Notes under the pieces: model-generated
What the model was told of the DNA's origin: nothing
The model's input: only the letters and a program-made list of their open reading frames with translations
The model's database searches: none
Assembly: GCA_900553065.1 (NCBI GenBank)
Contig: USBZ01000029.1
Span: 1-22,099, forward strand
Direction of reading: 5' to 3'
Source: an uncultured Desulfovibrio sp.
Lineage (GTDB): Bacteria > Desulfobacterota > Desulfovibrionia > Desulfovibrionales > Desulfovibrionaceae
DNA length: 22,099 nucleotides
In this document: piece by piece, positions 7,031 through 15,513 of the stretch
Position numbering within the stretch: the first letter of the stretch is position 1
Layout of the letters: every line of letters starts with the position of its first letter
Program-made: the position numbers and the translations under genes

Positions 7031-9718
7031 CTAGAAGGGCTGGCCCATGGAGAACTCGAAGCGACCGCTGTTGCGCTTGGTACCGTCGGCATTCTTCGAA
7101 AGCGGATAACCGTAGGCAAAGCGCAGATCGCCCATCGGCGAACGCCAGCGCACTTCCAGACCGGCCGAAGAGTATACCTTGTCGAACACGCTGGAGCACT
7201 GCGCGCTGTCGGCGTTGAAGCCGATGTCGTAGAAGGGCACGAAGGCCAGACCGAGATCGGGCTTGACCACCCAGATATATTCGAAGTTGGCATAGCCCAT
7301 GCGGTCGGAACCGATGGTTTCACCGGTTCTCGGGTCACGCGGGGAAATGTCGTCGTAGGAGTAGCCGCGGATGCTGCGGATGCCGCCTATCCAGAAACGT
7401 TCGAATACGGGCACGGTCTTGTCGCTGTCGGCCTTGTACACCGCGCCCACGCGTCCGCGGACGTGCAGAATGTTGGTGTCGTTGAGACCGTAGTAGAAAC
7501 CGGCTTCCAGAATGGGCTTGAAGAAGCTGTCGTCACTGGCGGTCCAGGGGCCGCTGTACTGCATATTGATCGACACGCGGGTACCTTCGGTGGGGAAGGA
7601 TGCGCGGTTGGTGGTGTCGCGGGTAATGCCCATGGAAACCGTGCTGGCCCAGTGCTTGCCCTTGTAGGCGCGGATGATGCTCGAGGCATTATCCGACATA
7701 TGGTACAGGTTGTAACGTTCGAACTCGTAGCCGAAGTTCACGCTGGTGTACTCACCGATGGGGTGGAACAGGCCGAGACGGACACCGGTCGAACGCTTGT
7801 TGAAGTACGACCATTCTTCGTCGATGGTATAGGGACTCACGGAGAAGCCCCAGTAGGTGTCGAACAGGCGGGGGTTGACGAAGGAGGCTTCGAGATACTG
7901 TTCCTTCGAAGCGGTATAGCCGGACAGACCAAGCGTATAGCCGCGGCCGAAAAGGTTGTTTTCCGTGATGGACGCCATGACGCCGAACTTGTCGTAGGTG
8001 GAGTAGCCGAAGCCTACGCTCACCACGCCGGTTTCGGTTTCCTTGACACCCATCTTCAGATCGACTTCACCGGGTACGCCCGTGGGAACCACCGTGGGAT
8101 TGACTTCGCTGAAGTAGCGGGTCTTTTCCAGACGCTGGGCGGAACGACGCATCTTGGCGCCGCTGAACTGCTGACCGTCCGCCAGACGCATTTCACGCAG
8201 AATGACGTTGTCGCGGGTGCGGTCGTTGCCTTCCACTTCCACGCGGCGGATGTACTGGCGTTCGCCGGGCTTGACAGTGTACACCACATCCACCACACCG
8301 GCTTCAGGGCGGGGACGGGGATCCACGTTGATGTCGGCAAAGGCATAACCGTAGTCGCTGTAAAAGTCGGTAAGCGCCTTCACGTCGTTCTGCAGCACTT
8401 CCACGTCGAAGAAGTCGCCGGCAGCCTGATGCTCGTCCATCGAGATCTGCTCGAGGATACGTTCCTGAGTATCGATGAGATCACCCTGCAGGATGACTTC
8501 ACCCACCTTGTAGTGCACGCCTTCCCTCACACGGAAGACCACGCGGATGCCGTCGTCATCGTACTGCACTTCAGGAGCGGACACCTGACCGTCCACATAG
8601 CCGTTCTTCATGAAGTAGGCGCGGATGGCCTGAGAGTCACGCTCCAGAAGATCGTCCTTGAGCACGCCGGATCCGGTGAACCACGAGAACAAACCTCTTT
8701 CCTTGAGGGAGAGGTAGTCCTTCACATCATCGGGAGAAATTTCCTTGAGGCCTTCAATGGCCACTTCCTTGATATAGAGCTTGTTGCCTTCCGTGACATG
8801 AAGAACCAGCACTGCGGCGGCGCCGTCGGCACGGGGCTGCACTTCGTAGGTCACCTGAGCAAGGTAGAAGCCCTGCTTGTGATACAAATCCGTCACCTTC
8901 TGCAGATCTTCGGCGAGCACCTTTTCATTGAGCACGCTGCTGGTCTGCGTGGACATGGCTTCCTTGATGTCGTCGATGCTCACGGCCTCGGAGCCTTCCA
9001 CACGCACATCCTCGATGCGGGGCTTCTCTTCCACGGTGAAGATCAGCACGGGGCCGCCCGAACCGCTTTCCACGTCGGCACGAACGTCGTTGAAGTAGCC
9101 AAGATCCCAGATATTGCGGACGTCTTCATCCACCACGTCCTCGTTGAGAGGCTCGCCGGTACGGGATCCCACACGAACAAGCACTCTGTCCTTGTCGATG
9201 AACTTCAGGCCGCGGATGTCGATGTCGACGATGCCGCCGCGCGCAGACTTTGCCGCCGCACGCACAGGGGAGGAAGTGTCGAGCTCGACCACCATCTGAT
9301 CCACAAGGCTGTTGACCGCAGGCTGCAGTTCCAGCAGATTCGCGCCTTCTCTGTGGTAGACACGGGAAGAACCGGTGGATGCGGAAACAACCTGCATGTC
9401 GAGGCTGAAGTTTTCTCCGAGCTGGTTCAGGCTGCCGAACACGGCATAGCCCGCACGGGCGGATCTGGCACGGCTTCTGGCGGTCTCAGCATTCTGGGCA
9501 GCCTGCTTGCCGGACGATGTGGGAATGGCCTTAAGACCGCGGTCCTCCAGACTCTGGCGTACCAGCGTGGGAATGTCTTTGGCCAGCTGAGCCTGCGCCG
9601 TCGGCGCATTGACGGCGAAAGGCAGTACCAGCACACGGGTTTCGGCCGCGCCGGCCGCTGCCGCCTGCACAAGCAGGCACAGCGCCAGACAGACCAGACT
9701 AGAAAGCATCTTGCGCAT
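7031..9718 (-). CDS. bamA: outer membrane protein assembly factor BamA
   Basis: This is the central subunit of the BAM machine, which folds beta-barrel proteins into the outer membrane. The 895-residue protein has a signal peptide (about 1-25, cleaved after AGA or AA). A domain of about 120 residues (28-147) follows, with a VLVLPFAVNAP opening and a later FGSLNQLGENFSLDMQVV stretch resembling TolB N-terminal/CsgG-like folds. Five POTRA repeats run from about 163 to 560, and a 16-strand barrel from about 563 to the end. The lid-loop motif IRGY is at 783-786 (VRGF in E. coli), and the last residue is the phenylalanine expected of a beta-signal. It is longer than E. coli BamA (about 810) because of the N-terminal domain. 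The start overlaps the 3' end of lolD by 20 bases, so it is translated from the lolC-lolD-bamA message. An ATG three codons further in is a possible alternative start. Confidence 0.96.
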   Translation of the reverse strand: MRKMLSSLVCLALCLLVQAAAAGAAETRVLVLPFAVNAPTAQAQLAKDIPTLVRQSLEDRGLKAIPTSSGKQAAQNAETARSRARSARAGYAVFGSLNQLGENFSLDMQVVSASTGSSRVYHREGANLLELQPAVNSLVDQMVVELDTSSPVRAAAKSARGGIVDIDIRGLKFIDKDRVLVRVGSRTGEPLNEDVVDEDVRNIWDLGYFNDVRADVESGSGGPVLIFTVEEKPRIEDVRVEGSEAVSIDDIKEAMSTQTSSVLNEKVLAEDLQKVTDLYHKQGFYLAQVTYEVQPRADGAAAVLVLHVTEGNKLYIKEVAIEGLKEISPDDVKDYLSLKERGLFSWFTGSGVLKDDLLERDSQAIRAYFMKNGYVDGQVSAPEVQYDDDGIRVVFRVREGVHYKVGEVILQGDLIDTQERILEQISMDEHQAAGDFFDVEVLQNDVKALTDFYSDYGYAFADINVDPRPRPEAGVVDVVYTVKPGERQYIRRVEVEGNDRTRDNVILREMRLADGQQFSGAKMRRSAQRLEKTRYFSEVNPTVVPTGVPGEVDLKMGVKETETGVVSVGFGYSTYDKFGVMASITENNLFGRGYTLGLSGYTASKEQYLEASFVNPRLFDTYWGFSVSPYTIDEEWSYFNKRSTGVRLGLFHPIGEYTSVNFGYEFERYNLYHMSDNASSIIRAYKGKHWASTVSMGITRDTTNRASFPTEGTRVSINMQYSGPWTASDDSFFKPILEAGFYYGLNDTNILHVRGRVGAVYKADSDKTVPVFERFWIGGIRSIRGYSYDDISPRDPRTGETIGSDRMGYANFEYIWVVKPDLGLAFVPFYDIGFNADSAQCSSVFDKVYSSAGLEVRWRSPMGDLRFAYGYPLSKNADGTKRNSGRFEFSMGQPF

Positions 9719-10415
9719 AAAGTTCTCCCGATCTCAATTCAAGGCTGCGGTCCATACTGTCCGCAAGTTCCCGGTTATGCGTCACTATGATAAGCGTCAT
9801 GCCCGTGTCGCGGTTCAGCTGCCTGAGCACCTCGGCCACGCGCTCACCCGTTTTTTCATCCAGATTTCCGGTAGGTTCGTCGGCCAGCAGCACCTTGGGC
9901 TGCATGAGCGTGGCGCGGGCTATGGCGGCACGCTGGCGTTCGCCGCCGGAAAGCGTGGTGACATGATGCGTGAGTCTTTCGGCCAGCCCCACTCTCTCCA
10001 GAGCTTCGGCGGCCCTTTCCATCGCTTCGCGACGGCTCATGCCGGCAATAACGGCCTGCATGGCCACATTTTCCACGGTGGTGAATTCGGGCAGCAGGTG
10101 ATGGAACTGAAACACGAATCCCAGCTCCCTGTTGCGGAAATGCGCCGCCTCGCGGGCGGACAGGGCGGAAAGATCCCGACCTTCAAAAAGAATGCTGCCG
10201 CCGGTCGCTCTGTCGAGAGTGCCTAAAAGATGCAGCAGCGTGGATTTGCCGGAACCTGAAGACCCTACAATGGCAAGAGCTTCTCCTGCCTGCACCTCAA
10301 AATTGACGTCGCGCAGAATGGTCAGCTCGCCTGCCGGACTTTCCACCGTTTTCCGGGCGTGCCGGACAAGGTAGAGCGGCGTTTTTTCAAAGGGAGCATC
10401 CATGTCGTTACTCAT
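9699..10415 (-). CDS. lolD: lipoprotein-releasing ABC transporter ATPase LolD
   Basis: This is the ATP-hydrolysing subunit of the Lol transporter, which extracts outer-membrane lipoproteins from the inner membrane. From the chosen start (238 residues) it shows Walker A GSSGSGKS at 51-58, the Q-loop in FVFQFHHLLPEFTTVENV, signature LSGGERQR, Walker B LLADEPTGNLD and the H-loop in IVTHN. This is the MacB/LolD/FtsE branch. The frame is open further upstream (to 10478), but that extension lies inside lolC. The ATG at 10415 overlaps the lolC stop in the 8-base arrangement atgagtaa, with gagg about ten bases before it, so I take this start. A later ATG at 10403 is possible. The 3' end overlaps bamA, giving a compact export-to-assembly operon. 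Confidence 0.94.
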   Translation of the reverse strand: MSNDMDAPFEKTPLYLVRHARKTVESPAGELTILRDVNFEVQAGEALAIVGSSGSGKSTLLHLLGTLDRATGGSILFEGRDLSALSAREAAHFRNRELGFVFQFHHLLPEFTTVENVAMQAVIAGMSRREAMERAAEALERVGLAERLTHHVTTLSGGERQRAAIARATLMQPKVLLADEPTGNLDEKTGERVAEVLRQLNRDTGMTLIIVTHNRELADSMDRSLELRSGELYAQDAF

Positions 10416-11652
10416 AGCGAAGAGCCTCGGCAGGCACAAGGCGGGAAGCCTGCCTGGCAGGATAGATGGTGGCCACAAAACACAACAGCATGGACACCGC
10501 TCCGATGATGAGAAGATCCAGCGGATCGATGATGACCGGAAGCGTATCCATCATGTACACGCCGGGGGGCAGCTCGATGAACTGATACTTCTTGAGGAGC
10601 AGAGCCAGCACGATTCCTAGCACATAACCTATGCTCGTGCCAACAGCTCCGATGATGGCTCCCTGAAGCATGAATATGCGCCTTACGCCGGCCGTGGTCG
10701 CGCCCATGGACATCAGTATGGCGATATCCTTGGTCTTTTCCATAACAAGCATGACAAGAGACGTGATGATGGAAAAAGATCCCACGAGAATCACCATAAG
10801 AAGAACGATGAACATGCCGAAGCGCTCAAGCTGAAGCGCCGCAAAAAGATTGGCGTTCATGTCGATCCAGTTTCTGGCATAGAAGGGAGCGCCCAGACGT
10901 TCCACGATATCCGACGCGATGTCCCGGGCCTTGTAGGGATCCTCGACAAAGGCCTCCACGCCGGAGATGTGTCCGTCGGGATAGCCCATGAGATCCTGCG
11001 TGGCGGCGATGGGCACATAGGCAAGGCGGCTGTCGAAGTCGGACATGCCGGACTTGAAGATGCCTTCCACCCTGAAGGAACGAAGCTTGGGCACGAATCC
11101 TGCCGTGGTGCGCTGTCCTGCCGGGGACATGAGATTGACTCTGCTGCCCACGCTCAGGTGGAAGCGGCGAGCAAGTTCCTGCCCCACAAGCATGCCGGCA
11201 GGGCCCTGCTCCCGGGAAAGATTCTCCACGCTTCCGCTTTCCAGGTGCTGCAGCATGGGCATGGATTCGACGGCCAGTTCAGGATCAATGCCGCGGACCA
11301 CGAGTCCCGTCGCGCCCTGCGGCGTGGAAAGCAGCACTTCGGCATACAGAAAAGGCGTGGCGGACACCACGCCGGGGGTCTCGCGTATGCGCTCGATGGC
11401 CTCGCCGCGGCCCTTGGCCGCATCGGCGCCGAAGGCTCCGGCCTGCGTGGCCATGACCATGATGTGAGGATTCGCGCCGAGTATCTTCTCGCGCATCTCC
11501 TGCGTAACCCCGTTGTACACGCTCATGACGATGACGAGCGCCGCCACGCCTATGGCCACGCCAAGCACAGACATGAGCGAGATCACGGATATGAACGTGC
11601 GCTTGTTCCGCGAGGTGAGATACCGCGAAGCGATGAACAGCGAATACGACAT
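10408..11652 (-). CDS. lolC: lipoprotein-releasing ABC transporter permease LolC/LolE
   Basis: This is the inner-membrane permease that partners LolD. The 414-residue protein has the typical opening with SRYLTSRNKRTFISVIS, one transmembrane helix (about 20-50), and a periplasmic MacB-like domain of roughly 200 residues. Three more helices follow at about 270-300, 320-350 and 370-400, and include an ALRYE ending characteristic of LolC/E/F. Only one permease gene is present, so the transporter is probably built from two copies of it, as is known for bacteria with a single LolF-type permease. The start at 11652 has agaggat about 5 bases upstream. A small stem (gctccg 11673-11678 / cggagc 11688-11693) lies just before the ribosome-binding site. 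The gene may be read from lysS or from its own promoter in the 176-base gap; tataac on the - strand (11694-11699) is a possible -10 without a good -35. Confidence 0.94.
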   Translation of the reverse strand: MSYSLFIASRYLTSRNKRTFISVISLMSVLGVAIGVAALVIVMSVYNGVTQEMREKILGANPHIMVMATQAGAFGADAAKGRGEAIERIRETPGVVSATPFLYAEVLLSTPQGATGLVVRGIDPELAVESMPMLQHLESGSVENLSREQGPAGMLVGQELARRFHLSVGSRVNLMSPAGQRTTAGFVPKLRSFRVEGIFKSGMSDFDSRLAYVPIAATQDLMGYPDGHISGVEAFVEDPYKARDIASDIVERLGAPFYARNWIDMNANLFAALQLERFGMFIVLLMVILVGSFSIITSLVMLVMEKTKDIAILMSMGATTAGVRRIFMLQGAIIGAVGTSIGYVLGIVLALLLKKYQFIELPPGVYMMDTLPVIIDPLDLLIIGAVSMLLCFVATIYPARQASRLVPAEALRYE

Positions 11653-11795
11653 ACGGATCCTCTTTCGTGGAAGCTCCGACAGAACGCCGGAGCGTTATAT
11701 CCGAAAGGCTGAAAGTGTTCCGGGAAAAAGGGCTTGCGATGATCGCCCGAAGCAGCCCGCGTCTTTTCCGTGCGGGCGGGCCTCAAGGCAGAAGC

Positions 11796-11822
11796 GGAGC
11801 GGTTTCCAGGGGAAACCGCTCC
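11796..11822 (-). terminator. 12-bp perfect hairpin directly after lysS
   Basis: Arms ggagcggtttcc (11796-11807) and ggaaaccgctcc (11811-11822) pair perfectly with a 3-base loop, starting six bases after the lysS stop codon. The stem is very stable, but the - strand sequence after it (gcttctgcc) lacks a U-run. Termination may therefore be partial, letting some transcription continue into lolC. Confidence 0.6.
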
Positions 11823-11828
11823 GGAAGA

Positions 11829-13409
11829 TTACAGCTCGGGTCTGAGCAGCGGGAAGAGAAGCACTTCGCGGATGGAAGGCTCGTCGGTAAGCAGCATGGT
11901 CAGACGGTCGATGCCCACGCCCTCGCCCGCGGTGGGCGGCATGGCGTATTCAAGGGCGCGCAGGTAGTCGTTGTCCAGCGGGCAGGCTTCGTCGTCGCCG
12001 GCGGCCTTGGCTTCCACCTGGGCCTCAAAGCGCAGACGCTGATCCACGGGATCGTTCAGCTCGGAGAAGGCGTTGCCGTACTCGCAGCCGCAGATGAAGA
12101 ACTCGAAGCGGTCGGTGATCTCGGGATTGACGTCGTTGCGGCGGGCCAGCGGAGAAATTTCCGCAGGATAGGCGTAAATGAAGGTGGGCTGCACGAGCTT
12201 GTCTTCCACGTCGAGATCGAAGAGGCGGGACTGAAGCTTACCGATGCCCTCGCTTTCCATGTACTTTTCGCCGCGGGAACGCAGATAGGCGCGCACGGCT
12301 TCCATGTCGTTGTAGAACTCGGGACGGTGTCCGCCTATTTCCTCGAGCGCCTGATGGTAGGTCATGCGCTTCCAGTGACCGGGCGTAAGATCGACTTCCC
12401 TGCCCTGATAGGTGATCACCGTGCTGCCGCACACTTCGCGGGCGATATGGGCGAAAAGTTCTTCGGTAAGATCCATGAGATCTTCAAAGGTGGCATAGGC
12501 CCAGTAGAACTCGCAGGAAGTGAATTCAGGGTTGTGACGCGTATCGATACCTTCGTTGCGGAAGCAGCGGTTGAGTTCGAACACGCGCTCCATGCCGCCC
12601 ACGATGAGGCGCTTCAGATACAGTTCCGGCGCAATGCGCAGGTAGAGATCAATGTCGAGCGCGTTGTGATGCGTCACGAAGGGCTTTGCCGTAGCGCCGC
12701 CGGCAAGGGCGTGCAGCATGGGCGTTTCCACTTCCATGAAGCCTCTCTGCTCCATGAAGCGGCGGAATTCGCGCACGATGAGCGAACGCTTGCGGAAGAT
12801 CTCGCGGGCGCGGGGATTCATGACAAGGTCGACGTAGCGCTGACGATAGCGGGATTCCACGTCGGTAAGACCGCTGTGCTTGTCGGGCAGAGCGCGGAAG
12901 GACTTGCTGAGCAGGCGCACGCTGTCGCAGCGCAGGGTCAGTTCGCCGGTCTTGGTGCGGAACAGGCGGCCCGTCACGCCGACGATGTCGCCCACGTCGA
13001 GCTTCTTGAACGCGGCAAAGGCCTCGTCGCCCATCACGCTCTTTTCCGCGTAGCACTGGATGCGGCCGCTGCGGTCCATCACATGGAAGAAGATCACCTT
13101 GCCGAAGGAGCGGGAAGACATCATGCGACCGGCCAGAGCAAATTCCTCATTCAGCGCGGCGAGTTCCTCATCGCTCATCCCGCCGTACTGCGTGCATACG
13201 TCCCCGGCGTTCTGCTTTCGCTTGAAGTCATTGGGATACAGAGGGATACCCGCGTCCAGAAGATCGCAGGCCTTGCCTACGCAGTTCTTCACGACCTCAT
13301 TCAGTTCCCCGTGATCGGCGAAATTTTCCAGCATGGGCATGAAATATGCCGCGTGTTCCGACTTCGTAGCAAGCTTGATGGGCTTGCGGGCTTTCTTCTG
13401 CGTTTCCAA
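11829..13409 (-). CDS. lysS: lysyl-tRNA synthetase, class II
   Basis: This enzyme charges tRNA-Lys with lysine in the cytoplasm. The 526-residue protein has an N-terminal OB-fold anticodon-binding domain (LNEEFALAGRMMSSRSFGK, around 90-160) and a class II catalytic core. Motif 2 begins FRNEG at 283-287 and runs on to FTSCEFYWAY. Motif 3 GVGIDRL has its arginine at residue 502. The start is a TTG at 13409, supported by a ggag ribosome-binding site (- strand, 13419-13416) six bases before it. ATG codons at about residues 24 and 26 are alternatives but have poor ribosome-binding sites. The N-terminal extension of about 50 residues before the usual PNDFKR region is lysine-rich at first. It heads the - strand run that continues with lolC, lolD and bamA. 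Confidence 0.95.
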   Translation of the reverse strand: METQKKARKPIKLATKSEHAAYFMPMLENFADHGELNEVVKNCVGKACDLLDAGIPLYPNDFKRKQNAGDVCTQYGGMSDEELAALNEEFALAGRMMSSRSFGKVIFFHVMDRSGRIQCYAEKSVMGDEAFAAFKKLDVGDIVGVTGRLFRTKTGELTLRCDSVRLLSKSFRALPDKHSGLTDVESRYRQRYVDLVMNPRAREIFRKRSLIVREFRRFMEQRGFMEVETPMLHALAGGATAKPFVTHHNALDIDLYLRIAPELYLKRLIVGGMERVFELNRCFRNEGIDTRHNPEFTSCEFYWAYATFEDLMDLTEELFAHIAREVCGSTVITYQGREVDLTPGHWKRMTYHQALEEIGGHRPEFYNDMEAVRAYLRSRGEKYMESEGIGKLQSRLFDLDVEDKLVQPTFIYAYPAEISPLARRNDVNPEITDRFEFFICGCEYGNAFSELNDPVDQRLRFEAQVEAKAAGDDEACPLDNDYLRALEYAMPPTAGEGVGIDRLTMLLTDEPSIREVLLFPLLRPEL

Positions 13410-13669
13410 AAGACACTCCGTGGACGGCAGAGACTCTGCCTTCTTTCATATAGGATGCATGGCAGCGGCTCGCTCCCGAAAAGGTCGCAACGAGAGACCC
13501 GCTTTCCTGCGCTGTAAAAATATGGGCGTAGGACAAATAAGCCCGATCGTCAAGTACCGGGATATTCCACCGTTTCGGAAGACGGCGATGCTGAGATTCT
13601 GCGGAAGCAAAACGGGACTCATGCAGGGTTTTTCTTGCCCATCCTTGCGTAGTGGCATACAAAAGAAGC

Positions 13670-14533
13670 ATGAACATTTTCCGGTCCATCGTCCTCATGA
13701 CGCTGCTTCTGCTGCTGCCCGTCACGCTCTGTGCGGAAGAAGCGGAACCCGAACCGACCATGCCCGGTCAGGACATCGCCTGGCTGACGCTGGAGAACGG
13801 GCTGGATATGGCGCGTCTTGTCTACACCGGACAGAGGGACGGCGAATTTTCACGGCGCATCGTCATCCGTGCGCTGCGCTTCGATACGGAATATTTCGAC
13901 TTCCGGCTGTTCAGTTCCCGATGGGAGGATCAGGGCGTCCCCACCATGCGGGAATGGGCGGAGAAAAAGAATCTCACGGCGGCCATCAACGCCAGCATGT
14001 ATCTCAAGGACGGACAGACCTCCACCGGATACATGCGAAGCGGCGAACGTACCAACAACGGCCGCATCGTCAGCCGCTACGGCGCGTTCTTCGTGGCCGG
14101 TCCAAGAGAAGAAGGCCTGCCTCGTGCCGCCGTGCTCGACCGCGATGCCGACGACTGGGAACATCTTCTACCCCGCTACGACATCGTCGTGCAGAACTTC
14201 CGCCTGATGGGACCGGACGGCGAGCCGCTGTGGCCTGAAAACGGCCCGGAACACGCCATTGCCGCCATTGCCGAAGACCTGAACGGGCGCATTCTCTTCC
14301 TGCACTGTCCCGATCCTGCCTCGGTGCATGATTTCGTGGAGGCCCTTGCGGCGCACAGGGAACTCAACATCAACAGCGCCATGTACGTCGAAGGCGGCAG
14401 CGAAGCCTCACTTCTTCTGCGTCTGCCCGGACAGTTCCGGCTCTGGCACGGCATGAGCCCTGCTTCCTACATGTTCTCCTCACGGGGCGACGCCATTCCC
14501 CTGCCCAACATTCTCGGCGTGATCCACCGCTGA
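13670..14533 (+). CDS. secreted NAGPA/DUF2233-type protein, phosphodiester glycosidase family
   Basis: This 287-residue protein has a clear signal peptide (residues 1-22, hydrophobic LMTLLLLLPVTL, cleavage after LCA). It belongs to the phosphodiester glycosidase family named for mammalian NAGPA, whose bacterial members act in the periplasm or envelope, mostly on unknown substrates. Family-like signatures are AINASMY (105-111), the following STGYMRSGERTNNG, VQNFRLMGPDGEP, and YVEGGSEASLLL (from 239), which corresponds to the conserved LDGGGS-type turn. I take the ATG at 13670; a GTG six codons upstream (13652) is in frame but has no ribosome-binding site, and the 13670 start has only aagaag very close to it. 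The 3' end overlaps the convergent LysR gene by 54 bases. The exact substrate cannot be told from sequence. Confidence 0.82.
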   Translation: MNIFRSIVLMTLLLLLPVTLCAEEAEPEPTMPGQDIAWLTLENGLDMARLVYTGQRDGEFSRRIVIRALRFDTEYFDFRLFSSRWEDQGVPTMREWAEKKNLTAAINASMYLKDGQTSTGYMRSGERTNNGRIVSRYGAFFVAGPREEGLPRAAVLDRDADDWEHLLPRYDIVVQNFRLMGPDGEPLWPENGPEHAIAAIAEDLNGRILFLHCPDPASVHDFVEALAAHRELNINSAMYVEGGSEASLLLRLPGQFRLWHGMSPASYMFSSRGDAIPLPNILGVIHR

Positions 14534-15433
14534 GCGTTCGGAAAGCGCGTCCTCCTCAAGCATGTCGCGAAGACGCCGCGCCGCCACGCTCAGGCTGTGC
14601 CCTTCATACTCCAGAAGACTGATCCTTCTCTCCGGCAGCATCTCGCGCGTCTGCACCGCAAAAAGCTCTCCTCTCTTCAGCGCCTCTTCCGCCGTGCGGT
14701 ACGGCAGAAAGCCTATGCCGAGATTGTGTCTGGCCAGATCCAGAACCAGTTCCGACGTTTCCGGCTCCATGGCAGGTTCCAGCTCCAGACCGTGTTCCTT
14801 GAAAATGTCTTCAAGAAACTCAAAGGTCAGCGTTCCGCGCCTGTGACAGATGAGAGGCTGCCGGGAAAGTTCCTTCAGAGACACGCTCTTTCCTTTAAAG
14901 GAGGAAAATTCCTCTCCCGCCACAAAAACATCACGGAACGAGCACAGGCGCGTTTCCCGAAGCGGCGGAAATTCCCCTCCCGACACCGCAGCCACCGCAA
15001 AATCTATGGCTCCCGACTTCAGCTCCTCCATCGCCTGACGCGACGTTCCCCCGTACAAACGGAGCTTTACTCCCGGATAGAGAGCATGAAAACGATCCAG
15101 CCGCGGAAAAAGCCAGCCGCGCAGCGCCGTTTCACTCGCGCCTATGGCAATGCTGCCCGACTGCAGCCCCACGGCCTGCGCCACGGCCTCCCTTCCACGA
15201 CGAAGCTGCTCGTACCCCGCCTCCACATGGACGTAGAACATCCGCCCCTCGGGCGTCAGCTCCACGCCGCGCCGGTTCCGGATGAACAGACGGCATCCGA
15301 GTTCCCGCTCCAGCGCCGACATGGACCGGGACACCGCAGGCTGACTCGTGAACAGCATGGTCGCCGCCCGGCTGAAGTTCCGGCAGCGCGCCACATGATA
15401 AAACACCCGGCAAAGTTCCCAGTTCAGTTCCAT
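14480..15433 (-). CDS. LysR-family transcriptional regulator
   Basis: This is a DNA-binding regulator of 317 residues. The N-terminal winged helix-turn-helix (about 1-62) contains the typical FSRAATMLFTSQPAVSRSM and LERELGCRLFIRNRRGVELT. A periplasmic-binding-protein-like effector domain (about 88-295) opens with GSIAIGASETALRGWLFP. The ATG at 15433 is chosen; a TTG two codons upstream (15439) is possible. A weak aggg lies eight bases before the ATG. The gene is divergent from an EamA transporter with 152 bases between the starts, the classic arrangement in which the regulator controls its neighbour and itself. Its tail overlaps the convergent DUF2233 gene. The effector is unknown; the closest relatives by feel are CysB/CbbR-type LysR proteins, but I cannot assign a subgroup. 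Confidence 0.92.
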   Translation of the reverse strand: MELNWELCRVFYHVARCRNFSRAATMLFTSQPAVSRSMSALERELGCRLFIRNRRGVELTPEGRMFYVHVEAGYEQLRRGREAVAQAVGLQSGSIAIGASETALRGWLFPRLDRFHALYPGVKLRLYGGTSRQAMEELKSGAIDFAVAAVSGGEFPPLRETRLCSFRDVFVAGEEFSSFKGKSVSLKELSRQPLICHRRGTLTFEFLEDIFKEHGLELEPAMEPETSELVLDLARHNLGIGFLPYRTAEEALKRGELFAVQTREMLPERRISLLEYEGHSLSVAARRLRDMLEEDALSERSAVDHAENVGQGNGVAP

Positions 15434-15456
15434 GGGCAAGCCCTGTTATGCGTTTA

Positions 15457-15475
15457 TGATATAACTGTCATATCA
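15457..15475. promoter_or_regulatory. candidate LysR operator, recognition site
   Basis: The sequence tgatat-aactgtc-atatca is a perfect dyad with 6-bp arms and a 7-base centre, and contains a T-N11-A core, the form bound by LysR proteins. It is centred near -54 relative to the start predicted from the eamA promoter below, where activator sites of this family usually lie. A second, looser dyad (atga 15477-15480, tcat 15494-15497) sits next to it over the -35 element, like the activation site that LysR proteins occupy with inducer. Confidence 0.6.
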
Positions 15476-15484
15476 AATGAGTAT

Positions 15485-15513
15485 TTTACCGTATCATTCC
15501 CCCCTGCTATAGG
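15485..15513 (+). promoter_or_regulatory. candidate sigma-70 promoter of the EamA transporter gene
   Basis: The -35 element tttacc (15485-15490) and -10 element tatagg (15508-15513) are spaced by 17 bases. The -10 is preceded by tgc, an extended -10 motif that can make up for the weak -35. Transcription would start near 15520, giving a leader of about 65 bases. Confidence 0.55.

Noticed and set aside
7463..9790. 775-codon open frame on + antisense to bamA
   Set aside because: Shadow of bamA codon use, with histidine- and glycine-rich low-information translation. bamA itself has a signal peptide, POTRA repeats and barrel motifs.
11667..13517. 616-codon open frame on + antisense to lysS
   Set aside because: It spans the complete lysS with intact class II synthetase motifs on the other strand, and lacks motifs and a ribosome-binding site.
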